A stretch of DNA of 64,000 nucleotides from JBGTCD01 sp041749015 (GCA_041749015.1 JBGTCD010000084.1:10964-74963); one strand, 5' to 3'. Shown: positions 8,615 through 18,398, counted from the stretch's first letter. Program-made: numbers and translations. Notes: generated by a model not told the origin, from the letters alone.

Positions 8615-9166
8615 CTATTGATACAAATAAAGAAATGACTCCTTAAGGTAATTGTTCTCGAAGATTTGTTTCAGCTTTCGTCCTTGTTTTTGCATATGCT
8701 CGCTACCAAGATCGTCGAGCTTTACCAGACCCGAGATTTTGATGGTCGCCTCCAGGGTATCGTCTGCGGTTAGTTCCAGAATGAATTTTGCCCTTGTGTA
8801 CCAGTATTGGCTCAGCTTGCAGGCAATGGTTATTTTATTGAGACGCTTTTTTTCAGATTCTATTTTCCAGTTTTCCATTGGGATTATTTCCTTCACTGCC
8901 ATAGGTACACCTTCCTCTGAAAACCATTTCTTTACCTGAGGTGTAAGGTGCGACACAGGGTATAACCAGGTTTCCTGCCATACGCTAAAGTTCATTGGAA
9001 GGAAGGTGTAGCCCAGTGCCATCAATAGCCCAAAGACTACTGCTTGAGAAAAAATAGTATGGGTATCAGGATAGAGAGTTTTAACCAGAATATAGTACAG
9101 TAAACTGAGCAGGAAAAAGCTGGTGATAAACCTTAAAAATAATTTAAAAAACCCGAAAGAATTCAT
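8615..9166 (-). CDS. Membrane protein of unknown function downstream of aroA
   Basis: 183 residues with two N-terminal membrane helices (about 8-28 and 38-58) and a soluble C-terminal domain of about 110 residues. I do not recognise the family. The start ATG overlaps the aroA stop (ATGA), so the two are translationally coupled at the end of the aromatic gene group. Confidence 0.75.
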   Translation of the reverse strand: MNSFGFFKLFLRFITSFFLLSLLYYILVKTLYPDTHTIFSQAVVFGLLMALGYTFLPMNFSVWQETWLYPVSHLTPQVKKWFSEEGVPMAVKEIIPMENWKIESEKKRLNKITIACKLSQYWYTRAKFILELTADDTLEATIKISGLVKLDDLGSEHMQKQGRKLKQIFENNYLKESFLYLYQ

Positions 9167-10386
9167 GCGGGCTTAATTTCTACTCCTGCGGACTTTAGGT
9201 CATCCCAGTACCGAGGATAGGATTTTCGAACTACGGTTTGGTCCTCTATTTCCAGTGTAGAAAATACTGCCAGCGGGGCAAATGCCATGGCCATCCGGTG
9301 ATCATCATAGGTATTGATTACCACTTTTTCAGGAAAATCTGTGCAAGGCAATACCTCCCATACCCCATTATTGGTGTCTTTCAAACCCCCACCAAATTTC
9401 TTCAGCTCCTGATCAAGGGCCTTTATTCGGTCGGTCTCTTTTATCCTGAGACTTTCCAGGCCAGTCATGGTGCAGGGGATATTTTTTGCGGAAAATACTA
9501 CTGCTACCGTCTGGGCCAGGTCCGGGCAATGGGTAAAGTCCCAGTTCAGCGATTTGGTTTTTTCGCCCTTTGACAAGGTAGCACCCCGCTGGTCGAATGA
9601 AACTGATACTCCTGCATATTTCATAATCTCGATAATGGCCTTGTCGCCCTGGAGCTGATCAGGATTCAGGTCATTTAACCTGATGGTGCTTTGGGGTGCC
9701 AGTGCTGCCAAAGCCAGCCAATAGCTTGCGGCAGACCAGTCGGGCTCAATTTTGTATTGGACCGGCTCCAGTACCTGAGGTGGAACCAAGATGCTATTCC
9801 CTTCCCAGGTATGGGAAATCCCAAACAAAGCCATAAGGCTCAGGGTAAGGTCGACGTAAGGCTTGCTGCCAAGCACACCATCAATATGGATCTTAAGGCC
9901 CTGTGGCAGGGATGGGGCACAAAGTAATAATGATGAGATAAACTGGCTGCTGATATGACCAGGCACCGTAACCTCATTAGTTATCTGCCTGGAAAACCTG
10001 TTGATCTTAAGGGGGGGATACCCTTCTTTTTTTTCATATGTAATGTCGGCTCCCAGGTTGGTTAAGGCTGATACCAGTGAACCTATGGGCCGCTCCTGCA
10101 TTCTTTCGGTCCCTGTAAGGACCTTTCTCTGATTTGTTACTGCAAAATATGAAGTTAGAAAACGCATGGTGGTACCTGCATCTTGCGCATCAGCAATGGG
10201 CCCGGGATCGCTAAGGAGGGATTGCATGAGTCTTGTATCCCGCGCCTCTGAAATATTCTCAAGTTGTGACCTACGGCCAGAGAGTGCGTCTAATATTAAG
10301 ACCCTGTTGCTCACACTCTTGGAGGCCGGTAAGCTGACTGATACTTCGGTAAGTCGATGGAATTTTTTTACAATAATTCGGGTCAT
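9163..10386 (-). CDS. aroA: 3-phosphoshikimate 1-carboxyvinyltransferase (EPSP synthase)
   Basis: Joins shikimate 3-phosphate and phosphoenolpyruvate, the sixth shikimate step. 407 residues, slightly shorter than E. coli (427). Visible signatures: S-K-S-V-S-N-R near the N-terminus, D-A-G-T-T-M-R-F (PEP site), R-I-K-E-T-D-R-I, and D-D-H-R-M-A-M-A near the C-terminus. It overlaps the following membrane protein by 4 bases. Confidence 0.95.
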   Translation of the reverse strand: MTRIIVKKFHRLTEVSVSLPASKSVSNRVLILDALSGRRSQLENISEARDTRLMQSLLSDPGPIADAQDAGTTMRFLTSYFAVTNQRKVLTGTERMQERPIGSLVSALTNLGADITYEKKEGYPPLKINRFSRQITNEVTVPGHISSQFISSLLLCAPSLPQGLKIHIDGVLGSKPYVDLTLSLMALFGISHTWEGNSILVPPQVLEPVQYKIEPDWSAASYWLALAALAPQSTIRLNDLNPDQLQGDKAIIEIMKYAGVSVSFDQRGATLSKGEKTKSLNWDFTHCPDLAQTVAVVFSAKNIPCTMTGLESLRIKETDRIKALDQELKKFGGGLKDTNNGVWEVLPCTDFPEKVVINTYDDHRMAMAFAPLAVFSTLEIEDQTVVRKSYPRYWDDLKSAGVEIKPA

Positions 10387-10436
10387 AGAGCAAAGTTAAC
10401 AGGTCTTGAAAATAAATAAGGTGTAAATACAAACTG

Positions 10437-10453
10437 ACGTCAACATTTGACGT
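10437..10453. promoter_or_regulatory. Inverted repeat between aroA and the YtxH-like gene
   Basis: ACGTCAA-CAT-TTGACGT is a perfect 7-base inverted repeat in the 113-base divergent spacer, about 50 bases before both starts. It could be an operator for either gene. No regulator is known. Confidence 0.4.
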
Positions 10454-10499
10454 TAGATTGGTATAATTTATGCAGTAGTATTTTAAAAATTACAAGAAA

Positions 10500-10682
10500 A
10501 TGAAAAGTAAACATGTAGCATTAGCTTTGGGAGTTGCAGCAGGAGCCGCCCTCGCTTTTCTGACCGCCACTAAAAAGGGCAAAGATACCCGTGAAGTCAT
10601 TGGAAAAAAAACTAATGAGTTTTTCAGGAATTTTGTCAGTAAGGCCAGAAGAATGGACGACTCAGAACACAACTATGTTTGA
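10500..10682 (+). CDS. YtxH-like small membrane protein
   Basis: 60 residues: a glycine/alanine-rich N-terminal membrane helix (LALGVAAGAALAFLTA) followed by K-K-G-K-D-T-R and a short amphipathic tail, the layout of YtxH-domain general stress proteins. It converges with aroB and the two coding ends overlap by 10 bases. Confidence 0.75.
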   Translation: MKSKHVALALGVAAGAALAFLTATKKGKDTREVIGKKTNEFFRNFVSKARRMDDSEHNYV

Positions 10683-11719
10683 TTTAACGACCATAAACAA
10701 GCTTCCCACGCTTTTCGGGGCTCAACCCGAATATCATACACGCCAATACCTGCTTCTCTGATCAGAGTGGCCAGGACCGCTTTGTCCTTATTTTTCTTAT
10801 CCTGAAGGATCAGACTTTCAAAAACAGGCCAGTCCGCTTCCCGCAGATCAGGTTTAGCATATAAGCGCTCCACACAAGCAGAAATACTTTTAAAGTCTCC
10901 TTCTTTCAATCCTGAGAGGCCCATGGCCAATTTTGATTCAGCTACCATGCCCCAGGCCACGGCCGCCCCGTGGGTTATTTTTCTGTTGCTGTCACGCAGC
11001 AATGTGCCTTCTATGGCATGACCGATTGTATGTCCAAAATTGAGTAATTTTCTTACTCCTTTTTCCGCAGGATCCTGTACTACGATTTTATGCTTAATCT
11101 CTACAGAGTGTTTTATTTCCTCAAGAGCCGGGATTTTGACCAGCTCCCTGGTGGATAATTTATCCCATTCCCCGGCATCAGCTATTAGTGCATGCTTCAG
11201 CATTTCGGCATAGCCTGAGAGTAACTCTATTTCTGGTAAGGTTTTTAAAAATACACTTGAGATGACCACCTTTTCCGGTTCTTTAAACATCCCAATATGG
11301 TTCTTCAATGCGCCAAAATCTACACCTAGTTTGCCGCCCACGCTGGCATCAACCTGAGCCAGTAGCGAAGTAGGAAAATTGATGAAATTGATGCCTCTTT
11401 TGTAAGTGGCAGCGCAAAATCCACCCATATCGCAAATCACACCTCCACCAAGATTAATCAGGAGAGCACTCCGGTCAAGTTGGGCTTCGGTCATCGCGCC
11501 CCAAATCTTCTGACAGGTTTCCAGGTTCTTATTTTCCTCCCCACTCCTAATGAAAATTAAATGGTGCTCCGGGAGGCTGTTTTGAATTAGTGGATAACAG
11601 GCCTTGTGGGTATTTTCATCGACCAAAACTGCCACGGATGAGTAGCTGGTCAATGCTTTATTATCAGTGATCCACCCACCCGGATCAGGGGCAAAAATGA
11701 TATGGTCTGGCAGGCTCAC
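10673..11719 (-). CDS. aroB: 3-dehydroquinate synthase
   Basis: Converts DAHP to 3-dehydroquinate using NAD and a divalent metal. 348 residues, typical. Motifs: G-E-E-N-K-N-L, L-G-G-G-V-I-C-D-M-G-G-F, P-T-S-L-L-A-Q-V-D-A-S-V-G-G-K, and the metal-binding L-N-F-G-H-T-I-G-H. The start is GTG, immediately after the stop of the DAHP synthase gene, so the pair is translationally coupled. Confidence 0.95.
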   Translation of the reverse strand: MSLPDHIIFAPDPGGWITDNKALTSYSSVAVLVDENTHKACYPLIQNSLPEHHLIFIRSGEENKNLETCQKIWGAMTEAQLDRSALLINLGGGVICDMGGFCAATYKRGINFINFPTSLLAQVDASVGGKLGVDFGALKNHIGMFKEPEKVVISSVFLKTLPEIELLSGYAEMLKHALIADAGEWDKLSTRELVKIPALEEIKHSVEIKHKIVVQDPAEKGVRKLLNFGHTIGHAIEGTLLRDSNRKITHGAAVAWGMVAESKLAMGLSGLKEGDFKSISACVERLYAKPDLREADWPVFESLILQDKKNKDKAVLATLIREAGIGVYDIRVEPRKAWEACLWSLNQT

Positions 11720-12784
11720 TCAGGTTTTGGATGGCTGTTTTTTCATTATTTCGGTCTGCACCTTCACGGATTCGTTGTGGATGATTTTATAAATTTCTTC
11801 CACAAAGGCCTGTGTGAGGGATTCCTTTTCTCCCCAATCAGGCCGGGTTTTAAGAATCTCCTGCCACCGCTGTAGTTGGAATGCGGCAACGTTATTGTCC
11901 TTTTTGTATAAACCAATGAGCTCTGACATTTTCATTCTGGCGCCCAGGGCTTCAATAATTTCCCTGTCCAGATAATCAATTTTTTCCCTGAGTTCCTCCA
12001 ACTGGTCGATGAAAACCTGATCTCCCGGGCTCGATTTTCTAAACCGGAGTTGTGACAGCTCCGCCCCAAACCGTGCCGGGGTCATTTGTTGTTTGGGATC
12101 ACTCCAGGCATGGTCGGGGTCGGGGTGCACCTCGATCATCAACCCATCATAATCCAGGTCAAGGGCTTTTTGAGCCACTTCAAACACCATATCTCTTTTG
12201 CCGGAAATGTGACTGGGGTCGCATATCAATGGAAGTTCTGGCATCTTACTTTTCAGTTCGATGGGAATCCGCCACATGGGCAGGTTGCGGTATTGGGTAG
12301 GCTGAAATGTCGAAAACCCTCTGTGGATGGCAGCGATCTGCTTAATTCCGGCCCCGGCAATTCTTTCTATGGCACCAATCCAAAGCGAAAGGTCTGGATT
12401 TATTGGATTTTTGATCATTACAGGGATGTCCACCCCTCTGAGCGCATCAGCTATATCCTGAACATTAAAAGGGTTCACAGTTGTTCGGGCTCCAATCCAC
12501 AACACATCTATGCCGGCATCCAAAGCCAGTTCCACATGCTGGGGTGTGGCTACTTCGATGGTAAAGGGCAGGCCGGTGGCCTTTTTTACGTTTTTGATCC
12601 ATTCCAGGGCGGGCGCTCCGATCCCTTCAAAGGAATTAGGTCTGGTTCTGGGCTTCCATACTCCTGCTCTGAGCATATCTACCCCTGCTTCTTTAAGGCC
12701 CAATGAGGCCTCCATGAGTTGCTCCTCCGTCTCTGCACTACAGGGCCCGGCTACGATCAGGTGTTTCTTTTCTATTATCGACAT
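11720..12784 (-). CDS. DAHP synthase fused to chorismate mutase
   Basis: Bifunctional entry enzyme of aromatic synthesis. Residues 1 to about 255 are a class I-beta DAHP synthase (start V-A-G-P-C-S-A-E, later C-D-P-S-H-I-S-G). Residues about 265-345 are an AroQ-type chorismate mutase (L-R-E-K-I-D-Y-L-D-R-E-I-I). In related fusions the mutase domain also confers feedback control by prephenate or chorismate; that is inferred here. It lies between pheA and aroB on the same strand with very short gaps. Confidence 0.93.
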   Translation of the reverse strand: MSIIEKKHLIVAGPCSAETEEQLMEASLGLKEAGVDMLRAGVWKPRTRPNSFEGIGAPALEWIKNVKKATGLPFTIEVATPQHVELALDAGIDVLWIGARTTVNPFNVQDIADALRGVDIPVMIKNPINPDLSLWIGAIERIAGAGIKQIAAIHRGFSTFQPTQYRNLPMWRIPIELKSKMPELPLICDPSHISGKRDMVFEVAQKALDLDYDGLMIEVHPDPDHAWSDPKQQMTPARFGAELSQLRFRKSSPGDQVFIDQLEELREKIDYLDREIIEALGARMKMSELIGLYKKDNNVAAFQLQRWQEILKTRPDWGEKESLTQAFVEEIYKIIHNESVKVQTEIMKKQPSKT

Positions 12785-12805
12785 ATCAAAAAATTATTTA
12801 CTGCT

Positions 12806-13876
12806 TTAACATAACTTAACATAACTTCCCAGCCATTTGATATCGTTTTCGTGGGAATTTAATATTTTTTTAACTGGCGCATCATCAGCATGGCCTTCAA
12901 ACTCCAGGAAAAACCAGTATTTAAAGGTCTGACCGTTTCTGGCCGGATAGCTTTCTATTTTAGTCAGGTTGATGCCCGAAATATGAAACTCTCTTAAAAA
13001 TTTTGCCAAACAACCTGGCTCATCGCCGAGCCGGGCCACTATGGTAGTTTTGTCCTGACCGCTTTTCTGATTGATAAACTCCTTGCTGATAATGAGAAAG
13101 CGGGTGATATTATCCACAGAGTCTTCTACATTTTCAAAAAGCACAGGTAGGTTATACATCCTTGCAGCTACAGGGGAACATAATGCTGCTGAACCAGGCT
13201 CTTCCAATGCCAGGTTGGCTGCGCGAGAAGTTGAGGTTACAGGCACAAGCTTTACCTCATCTTCATCGAAATGGTTGGCAATAAAATCTTTGCATTGTCT
13301 GAAGGCGATGTCTTTGGAGTAAATCTTGGTGATTGACTTGATTTGTTCAGAGGTGCTGGCAAAACAAAAGTGAACCGGTACTGGTATCTCTGCTACGATC
13401 ATCACCGCATCTTTTACCAGCCTGTTGATGGTTTCCAATACGATGCCTTCCTGATTATTTTCAAGGGGCACTACCCCAAACCTGCACCTCCCGGTCACGA
13501 CCGAGTCGAATACTGCAGCAATATTTTTAAGGGGGAAATACTGACTCATGGCCCCAAACCTGATCTCTGCTGCCTGGTGTGAAAAGCTTCCCTCAGGGCC
13601 CAGATAGGCGATTTTTTCTGGTAGTTCCACGTTGCGGCTTACGGCAAAAATCTCTAGAAATATGGCTTCTATGGCTTTTTTGTCAAGGATCCCCTCCGTC
13701 ATAGATGACAGACGGTCTATGATGGCTTTTTCGCGCTCAGGTCTATATATAGTGGCTTTGGTGGCTTGCTTAAACTTACCAATTTCACGCACCCATTCCA
13801 TCCGCTGGTTCAGCAGGTCTAGCAGTTGCCCGTCAATGCCATCTATATTTTCCCGTATTTCCTCTATCTTACCCAC
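12806..13876 (-). CDS. pheA: Bifunctional chorismate mutase/prephenate dehydratase
   Basis: Makes phenylpyruvate from chorismate. 356 residues: AroQ mutase (about 1-85), prephenate dehydratase (about 90-270, beginning Y-L-G-P-E-G-S-F-S and containing the N-I-T-R-F motif), and a C-terminal ACT domain (about 280-356) with E-S-Y-P in place of the usual E-S-R-P phenylalanine-binding motif. It is first in the minus-strand aromatic operon, 21 bases before the DAHP synthase start. This gives two mutase domains in one operon. Confidence 0.95.
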   Translation of the reverse strand: MGKIEEIRENIDGIDGQLLDLLNQRMEWVREIGKFKQATKATIYRPEREKAIIDRLSSMTEGILDKKAIEAIFLEIFAVSRNVELPEKIAYLGPEGSFSHQAAEIRFGAMSQYFPLKNIAAVFDSVVTGRCRFGVVPLENNQEGIVLETINRLVKDAVMIVAEIPVPVHFCFASTSEQIKSITKIYSKDIAFRQCKDFIANHFDEDEVKLVPVTSTSRAANLALEEPGSAALCSPVAARMYNLPVLFENVEDSVDNITRFLIISKEFINQKSGQDKTTIVARLGDEPGCLAKFLREFHISGINLTKIESYPARNGQTFKYWFFLEFEGHADDAPVKKILNSHENDIKWLGSYVKLC

Positions 13877-13964
13877 AGTAAAAAAATTATTTTCGCCTCA
13901 GGTCAACTTTAACCAAGGAATAAAGTTATTTAAAAAGACCCGAATTACCCCAACGCATTATTTA

Positions 13965-13972
13965 TATATTTG
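13965..13972 (+). promoter_or_regulatory. -7 box of the proline dehydrogenase gene
   Basis: TATATTTG is an exact TAnnTTTG match, 13 bases before the chosen ATG at 13986, in the divergent spacer with pheA. Confidence 0.45.
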
Positions 13973-13985
13973 CAATCATTGCCAT

Positions 13986-15167
13986 ATGAAAACCAGTACC
14001 AACATCAGTTTTGAGGATACCTCAATTGCCTTTTCAGCAAAAACAGATAGCGATCTGCGCAAGGCAAACTTTCTTTTTTCCATTGTAAAAAGGCCCTGGA
14101 TGAACGCTTTGGCCACAGGAGCGGCAAATTTATCATTAAAAATCGGACTGCCCGTAAAAGGGATCATAAAAAATACCGTTTTCGCCCATTTTTGTGGCGG
14201 TGAAACCATTGAGGAGTGTCAAAAAACGACAGAAAACCTAGGGGCATACGGCATAAGTACTATTCTGGATTATTCCGTTGAGGGGGCTACGGAGGAAGAG
14301 GGATTTGAAAAAACTACTCAGGAAATCCTGGATACCATAGCCAAGGCAGCCAAATCCAAGCTTATCCCTTTTGCAGTATTTAAAATGACTGGAATAGCCT
14401 CCACACCGCTTCTCGAGAAAGTACAGGCTGGCACCCCATTGACTGATTCTGAGGTGGCAGCATTTGGTAAGGTGGAAGCCCGGGTGGAGCGGATATGCAG
14501 GGCGGGTTTTGAAGCGGATGTGCCGGTGCTCATTGATGCCGAAGAATCCTGGATCCAGGACCCTATCGATAGGATGGCTTACGCCATGATGAAAGAGTTT
14601 AATAAAAAGAAAGCCATTGTGTACAATACCTACCAGATGTACCGGGCAGACATGCTGGATAACCTCAAGCGGGCCTTTCATTATGCAGCCATGGACACTT
14701 ACTATCTGGGAGCCAAGCTGGTCCGGGGCGCATACATGGAAAAAGAGCGTGACCGGGCTGAAGACATGGACTACCCGAGTCCCATCCGTCCCAATAAAGA
14801 GGCCACTGATGAGAGCTTTAATAAGGCCCTGGCTTACTGTATGGATAACAAGCAGCGGATCCATCTGATGTGTGGCAGCCATAACGAATACAGTAATTAT
14901 TACCTCACCCTGCTGATGGAGAAGCACAGCATGAAAAACAATAATCCGGGGGTGTGGTTTGCCCAGCTCTATGGGATGAGTGACAATATTTCCTTTAACC
15001 TGGCTCAGGCCGGTTATAATGTAGTCAAGTACGTGCCCTATGGTCCGGTGAAGGCGGTGATGCCTTACCTGATTCGCCGAGCCGATGAAAATACCTCCGT
15101 GGGTGGACAAAGCAGCCGGGAGCTGGCCCTGATCCGCAAAGAACTAAAGCGGCGGCGGGGCAAATGA
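13986..15167 (+). CDS. Proline dehydrogenase
   Basis: FAD enzyme oxidising proline to pyrroline-5-carboxylate. 393 residues forming one PRODH barrel. Landmarks are V-K-L-V-R-G-A-Y-M-E at about 260 and the C-terminal Y-V-P-Y-G-P and R-R-A-D-E-N segments, typical for FAD contact. It is the stand-alone (monofunctional) type. The frame is open far upstream, but that part lies antisense to pheA. The ATG at 13986 follows a perfect -7 box and matches the family start. Confidence 0.93.
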   Translation: MKTSTNISFEDTSIAFSAKTDSDLRKANFLFSIVKRPWMNALATGAANLSLKIGLPVKGIIKNTVFAHFCGGETIEECQKTTENLGAYGISTILDYSVEGATEEEGFEKTTQEILDTIAKAAKSKLIPFAVFKMTGIASTPLLEKVQAGTPLTDSEVAAFGKVEARVERICRAGFEADVPVLIDAEESWIQDPIDRMAYAMMKEFNKKKAIVYNTYQMYRADMLDNLKRAFHYAAMDTYYLGAKLVRGAYMEKERDRAEDMDYPSPIRPNKEATDESFNKALAYCMDNKQRIHLMCGSHNEYSNYYLTLLMEKHSMKNNNPGVWFAQLYGMSDNISFNLAQAGYNVVKYVPYGPVKAVMPYLIRRADENTSVGGQSSRELALIRKELKRRRGK

Positions 15168-15254
15168 GTTTTTGGATTTAGCAGGAAAGGCAAATTCCTT
15201 TTCATAATAAATTCCCTAATTTTAAGCCTCCTGATTCATTAAAATTAGAACTGT

Positions 15255-16070
15255 ATGTCTTCGGTGGTATTGTCAAAATGGAAATCAATCTTTCTCTTTA
15301 TTTTAATTTTTTGTGTATCCTGTAATGCCGCGAGGGAAGATCAGCATGCTCAAGTAGATGAGCCTATTGTTGAAACAGCCACTGAAAATTTTGAAATGGA
15401 TTCGGTGACCCTGGCTTATGTAATGGGAAATTTTGAACCCGCCACGGATACGCTTTTTGTTAAAATTCCTTCGAAATATGCCAATCGGGAGGGCATGTAT
15501 TTGAGGAAGGAAGCATATCAGGCATTTCTTAAAATGTTCGAGGCGGCATTAAAAGATGGGATCACGATCAGAATACATTCTGCTACCCGCAATTTTGAAT
15601 ATCAAAAAATGATTTGGGAAAATAAATGGACCGGTGAGACTATACTTTCTGATGGGACCAATCTGGCAACAGATATTAATGATCCCGTGGAAAAAGCTTT
15701 AAAGATTTTAGAATACAGCAGCATGCCGGGGACTTCCAGACATCACTGGGGGACTGAAATTGATATTAATTCCTTTAGCAATGATTGGTTCAGCCATGGG
15801 GAAGGATTGAAACTATATTCCTGGATGCTAAAAAATGCCCATACCTATGGTTTTTGCCAACCCTATACGCCCATTTCAGAGGCGCGGGCCTATGGCTATC
15901 AGGAGGAAAAATGGCATTGGTCCTACACCCCTATATCGGCCGGGTATACCCAATTTGCAAAAGAGAATATATCGGACGATATGATATCAGGCTTCAAAGG
16001 GGCAGAGACCGCTCCTGGTATCGGGGTAGTGGAGAAATATATTTTGGGAATTAACAAACAATGCTATTAA
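15255..16070 (+). CDS. VanY-family D-alanyl-D-alanine carboxypeptidase lipoprotein
   Basis: Zinc peptidase trimming peptidoglycan stems. 271 residues. An N-terminal hydrophobic signal ends C-V-S-C (Cys23), so it is probably a lipoprotein. The metal site is visible: S-R-H-H-W-G-T-E-I-D (His and Asp ligands) and E-K-W-H-W (Glu base, His ligand). A near-consensus -7 box TAATTTTA is at 15217-15224. Confidence 0.87.
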   Translation: MSSVVLSKWKSIFLFILIFCVSCNAAREDQHAQVDEPIVETATENFEMDSVTLAYVMGNFEPATDTLFVKIPSKYANREGMYLRKEAYQAFLKMFEAALKDGITIRIHSATRNFEYQKMIWENKWTGETILSDGTNLATDINDPVEKALKILEYSSMPGTSRHHWGTEIDINSFSNDWFSHGEGLKLYSWMLKNAHTYGFCQPYTPISEARAYGYQEEKWHWSYTPISAGYTQFAKENISDDMISGFKGAETAPGIGVVEKYILGINKQCY

Positions 16071-16098
16071 CTAAAACATATCTTATACTTTCCTAACA

Positions 16099-16566
16099 AT
16101 GCAAAACCACCAATTGAAAAATAACCTTAAAGTAATGCAGATCATTCATGTGACCATGATGATGGCACCGATCGTATTTGCTCTGGTGATTTATTTTGTT
16201 ATGACAGAAAGCCATCCAGAGACTGAAGTGGGTATGGAATTTCTCTCTTACCTACCGCCTGTTTTCCTATTAGTAGGCTTTTTGGCGGGGTCATTTTTAT
16301 TTAAGACCACCATAAAAAATCTCCTTGCCAAAAGTCCGGATCTCAAAGGCAAGGTAAAGGGATTTATGACTGCCCACATCATCAGGGTAGTCATGCTGGA
16401 ATTTGCCGGCATGTTTTCGGGGGTGATAGTGCTGGTCAATGGGAATCTGAACAACCTGACGGTGGTAGTTTTGGCCTCCGTGTTGCTCATGACTAAAATA
16501 CCATCGGTAAGCCTTCTTGAGCGGGAAATTGGCCTTACACCAGAGGAACAGGAGGCACTGCGCTAA
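16099..16566 (+). CDS. Membrane protein of unknown function
   Basis: 155 residues with four predicted membrane segments (about 13-34, 50-68, 90-111, 117-135) and a short cytoplasmic tail. No family recognised. It lies 28 bases after the VanY-like gene, possibly co-transcribed. Confidence 0.75.
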   Translation: MQNHQLKNNLKVMQIIHVTMMMAPIVFALVIYFVMTESHPETEVGMEFLSYLPPVFLLVGFLAGSFLFKTTIKNLLAKSPDLKGKVKGFMTAHIIRVVMLEFAGMFSGVIVLVNGNLNNLTVVVLASVLLMTKIPSVSLLEREIGLTPEEQEALR

Positions 16567-16636
16567 TTACCAAACTTGGTGCCAGGTCTGAAATTATTAA
16601 AGGGTGCCCAGAATTCATATTCTCTTTTTTTTAAAC

Positions 16637-16644
16637 TAGTTTTG
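16637..16644 (+). promoter_or_regulatory. -7 box of lysS
   Basis: TAGTTTTG is an exact TAnnTTTG match 20 bases before the lysS ATG. A T-rich run lies just upstream; no clear -33 TTG. Confidence 0.45.
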
Positions 16645-16664
16645 CACCCTTAAAAAAGTACAAT

Positions 16665-18395
16665 ATGCTTAGCGAACAGGAAGTCATACGCAGGAAAAGC
16701 AAAGAAGAACTCGAAGCTCTGGGGATTGACCCGTACCCTTCGGCCTTATTCCCAGTCACTCACAATACTTCTGAAGTTAAGGCCATTTACAAGGAAAAGG
16801 GAGATCAGTCAGGCACTGTAACCCTGGCCGGCAGGCTCATGACCCGGCGGATTATGGGATCGGCCTCCTTTGCCGAAATACAAGACAGCATGGGCCGCAT
16901 CCAGGTGTACTTCCGCAGGGATGACCTCTGCCCTGAAGATGATAAGACCCTTTACAACACGGTATTCAAAAAGCTTCTTGATATTGGTGATTTCATTGGT
17001 GTGACCGGGGAGGTATTTACTACCCAGACCGGAGAGCTTTCTGTGCATGTAAGAGATTTTACCCTCCTGAGCAAAGCATTAAAACCCCTGCCTATAGTAA
17101 AATCTATCAAAGAGGAGGACGGGCAGGAGAAGACTTATGATGCCTTCACTGATCCAGAGCAGCGATACCGCCAACGGTACGTGGATTTGGTGGTAAATCC
17201 CAAAGTCAAAGAAGTTTTTATCAAGCGCACCCGCCTGGTCAATTCTATGCGGGAATATTTGAATGGCAGGGGCTACCTCGAGGTAGAAACCCCGGTGCTT
17301 CAACCCCTGTATGGCGGTGCTGCGGCAAGGCCATTCAAGACCCACCACAATACACTGGACATGACCCTGTATCTGCGGATTGCCAATGAGCTTTACCTAA
17401 AAAGGCTGATTGTAGGGGGTTTTGATGGGGTCTATGAGTTTGCTAAAGATTTCCGCAATGAGGGCATGTCAAGATTTCATAACCCGGAATTTACCCAGGT
17501 AGAGCTGTATGTAGCGTATAAGGACTATAACTGGATGATGGATTTGGTAGAAGAAATGATCGAAAAAGTGGCTCTGGATCTCCATGGCACTACCAAGGTG
17601 CAGGTGGGTGAAAACACCATCGATTTCAAAAGGCCATGGAAGCGGTACACCATGTTTGAAGCGATAGCGCATTTTACAGGGGTAGATATATCCTCTATGG
17701 ATGAAATAGCCCTGAGAGCTACTGCCAAAGACCTCAAAGTATCCATAGATGAAACCATGGGTAAAGGAAAACTTATTGATGAAATCTTCGGTGAGTGCTG
17801 CGAAGCCCAACTGATTCAACCTACTTTCATCACTGATTACCCGGTGGAGATGTCACCACTGGCAAAAAAGCATCGGGATAAGGAAGGACTTGTGGAGCGG
17901 TTTGAGGCCATTGCCAATGGCAAAGAAATTTGCAATGCTTTCTCCGAGTTGAACGATCCAATCGATCAACGGAAACGGTTTGAGGAGCAACTGGAGCTTG
18001 GCAAACGCGGCGATGAGGAGGCCATGACTCTGGATGAGGATTTTTTAAGAGCTCTGGAATATGGCATGCCCCCCACAGCCGGTTTGGGGGTAGGGATCGA
18101 CAGACTCGCTATGATCATGACCAATCAGCCCTCCATTCAGGAGGTGATCTTTTTCCCTCAGATGAAAGCGGAATCCAAACCCAAAGTAGCCGGTAGGGAG
18201 GATTATCTTAAACTAGGTATTCGCGAAGAGCTTATTCCAATCATTTGGGAATTAGGCCTTGTGACCATCAAACAAATTCATGAAGCTAATCCTAATAAGC
18301 TTTTTAATGATGTCTGTGGCATGCGTAAAAAGATGAAGCTCAATGATGTAAAAAATCCCACCCCGGAAGAAGTAGCCGGATGGCTTTCATCCTGA
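16665..18395 (+). CDS. lysS: Lysyl-tRNA synthetase (class II)
   Basis: 576 residues. N-terminal OB-fold anticodon domain (about 50-155), then the class II core with motif 2 (F-R-N-E-G-M-S-R-F-H-N-P-E-F-T) and motif 3 (G-L-G-V-G-I-D-R-L-A-M). A C-terminal extension of about 70 residues after motif 3 (K-L-G-I-R-E-E-L...P-E-E-V-A-G-W) is longer than in E. coli (505 aa), as seen in Bacteroidota. It converges with the LptD gene, stop to stop 3 bases apart. Confidence 0.96.
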   Translation: MLSEQEVIRRKSKEELEALGIDPYPSALFPVTHNTSEVKAIYKEKGDQSGTVTLAGRLMTRRIMGSASFAEIQDSMGRIQVYFRRDDLCPEDDKTLYNTVFKKLLDIGDFIGVTGEVFTTQTGELSVHVRDFTLLSKALKPLPIVKSIKEEDGQEKTYDAFTDPEQRYRQRYVDLVVNPKVKEVFIKRTRLVNSMREYLNGRGYLEVETPVLQPLYGGAAARPFKTHHNTLDMTLYLRIANELYLKRLIVGGFDGVYEFAKDFRNEGMSRFHNPEFTQVELYVAYKDYNWMMDLVEEMIEKVALDLHGTTKVQVGENTIDFKRPWKRYTMFEAIAHFTGVDISSMDEIALRATAKDLKVSIDETMGKGKLIDEIFGECCEAQLIQPTFITDYPVEMSPLAKKHRDKEGLVERFEAIANGKEICNAFSELNDPIDQRKRFEEQLELGKRGDEEAMTLDEDFLRALEYGMPPTAGLGVGIDRLAMIMTNQPSIQEVIFFPQMKAESKPKVAGREDYLKLGIREELIPIIWELGLVTIKQIHEANPNKLFNDVCGMRKKMKLNDVKNPTPEEVAGWLSS

Positions 18396-18398
18396 AGC

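Noticed and set aside
13632..13985. Upstream 118-codon extension of the proline dehydrogenase frame
   Set aside because: It runs antisense to pheA. The family start and a perfect -7 box both point to the ATG at 13986.
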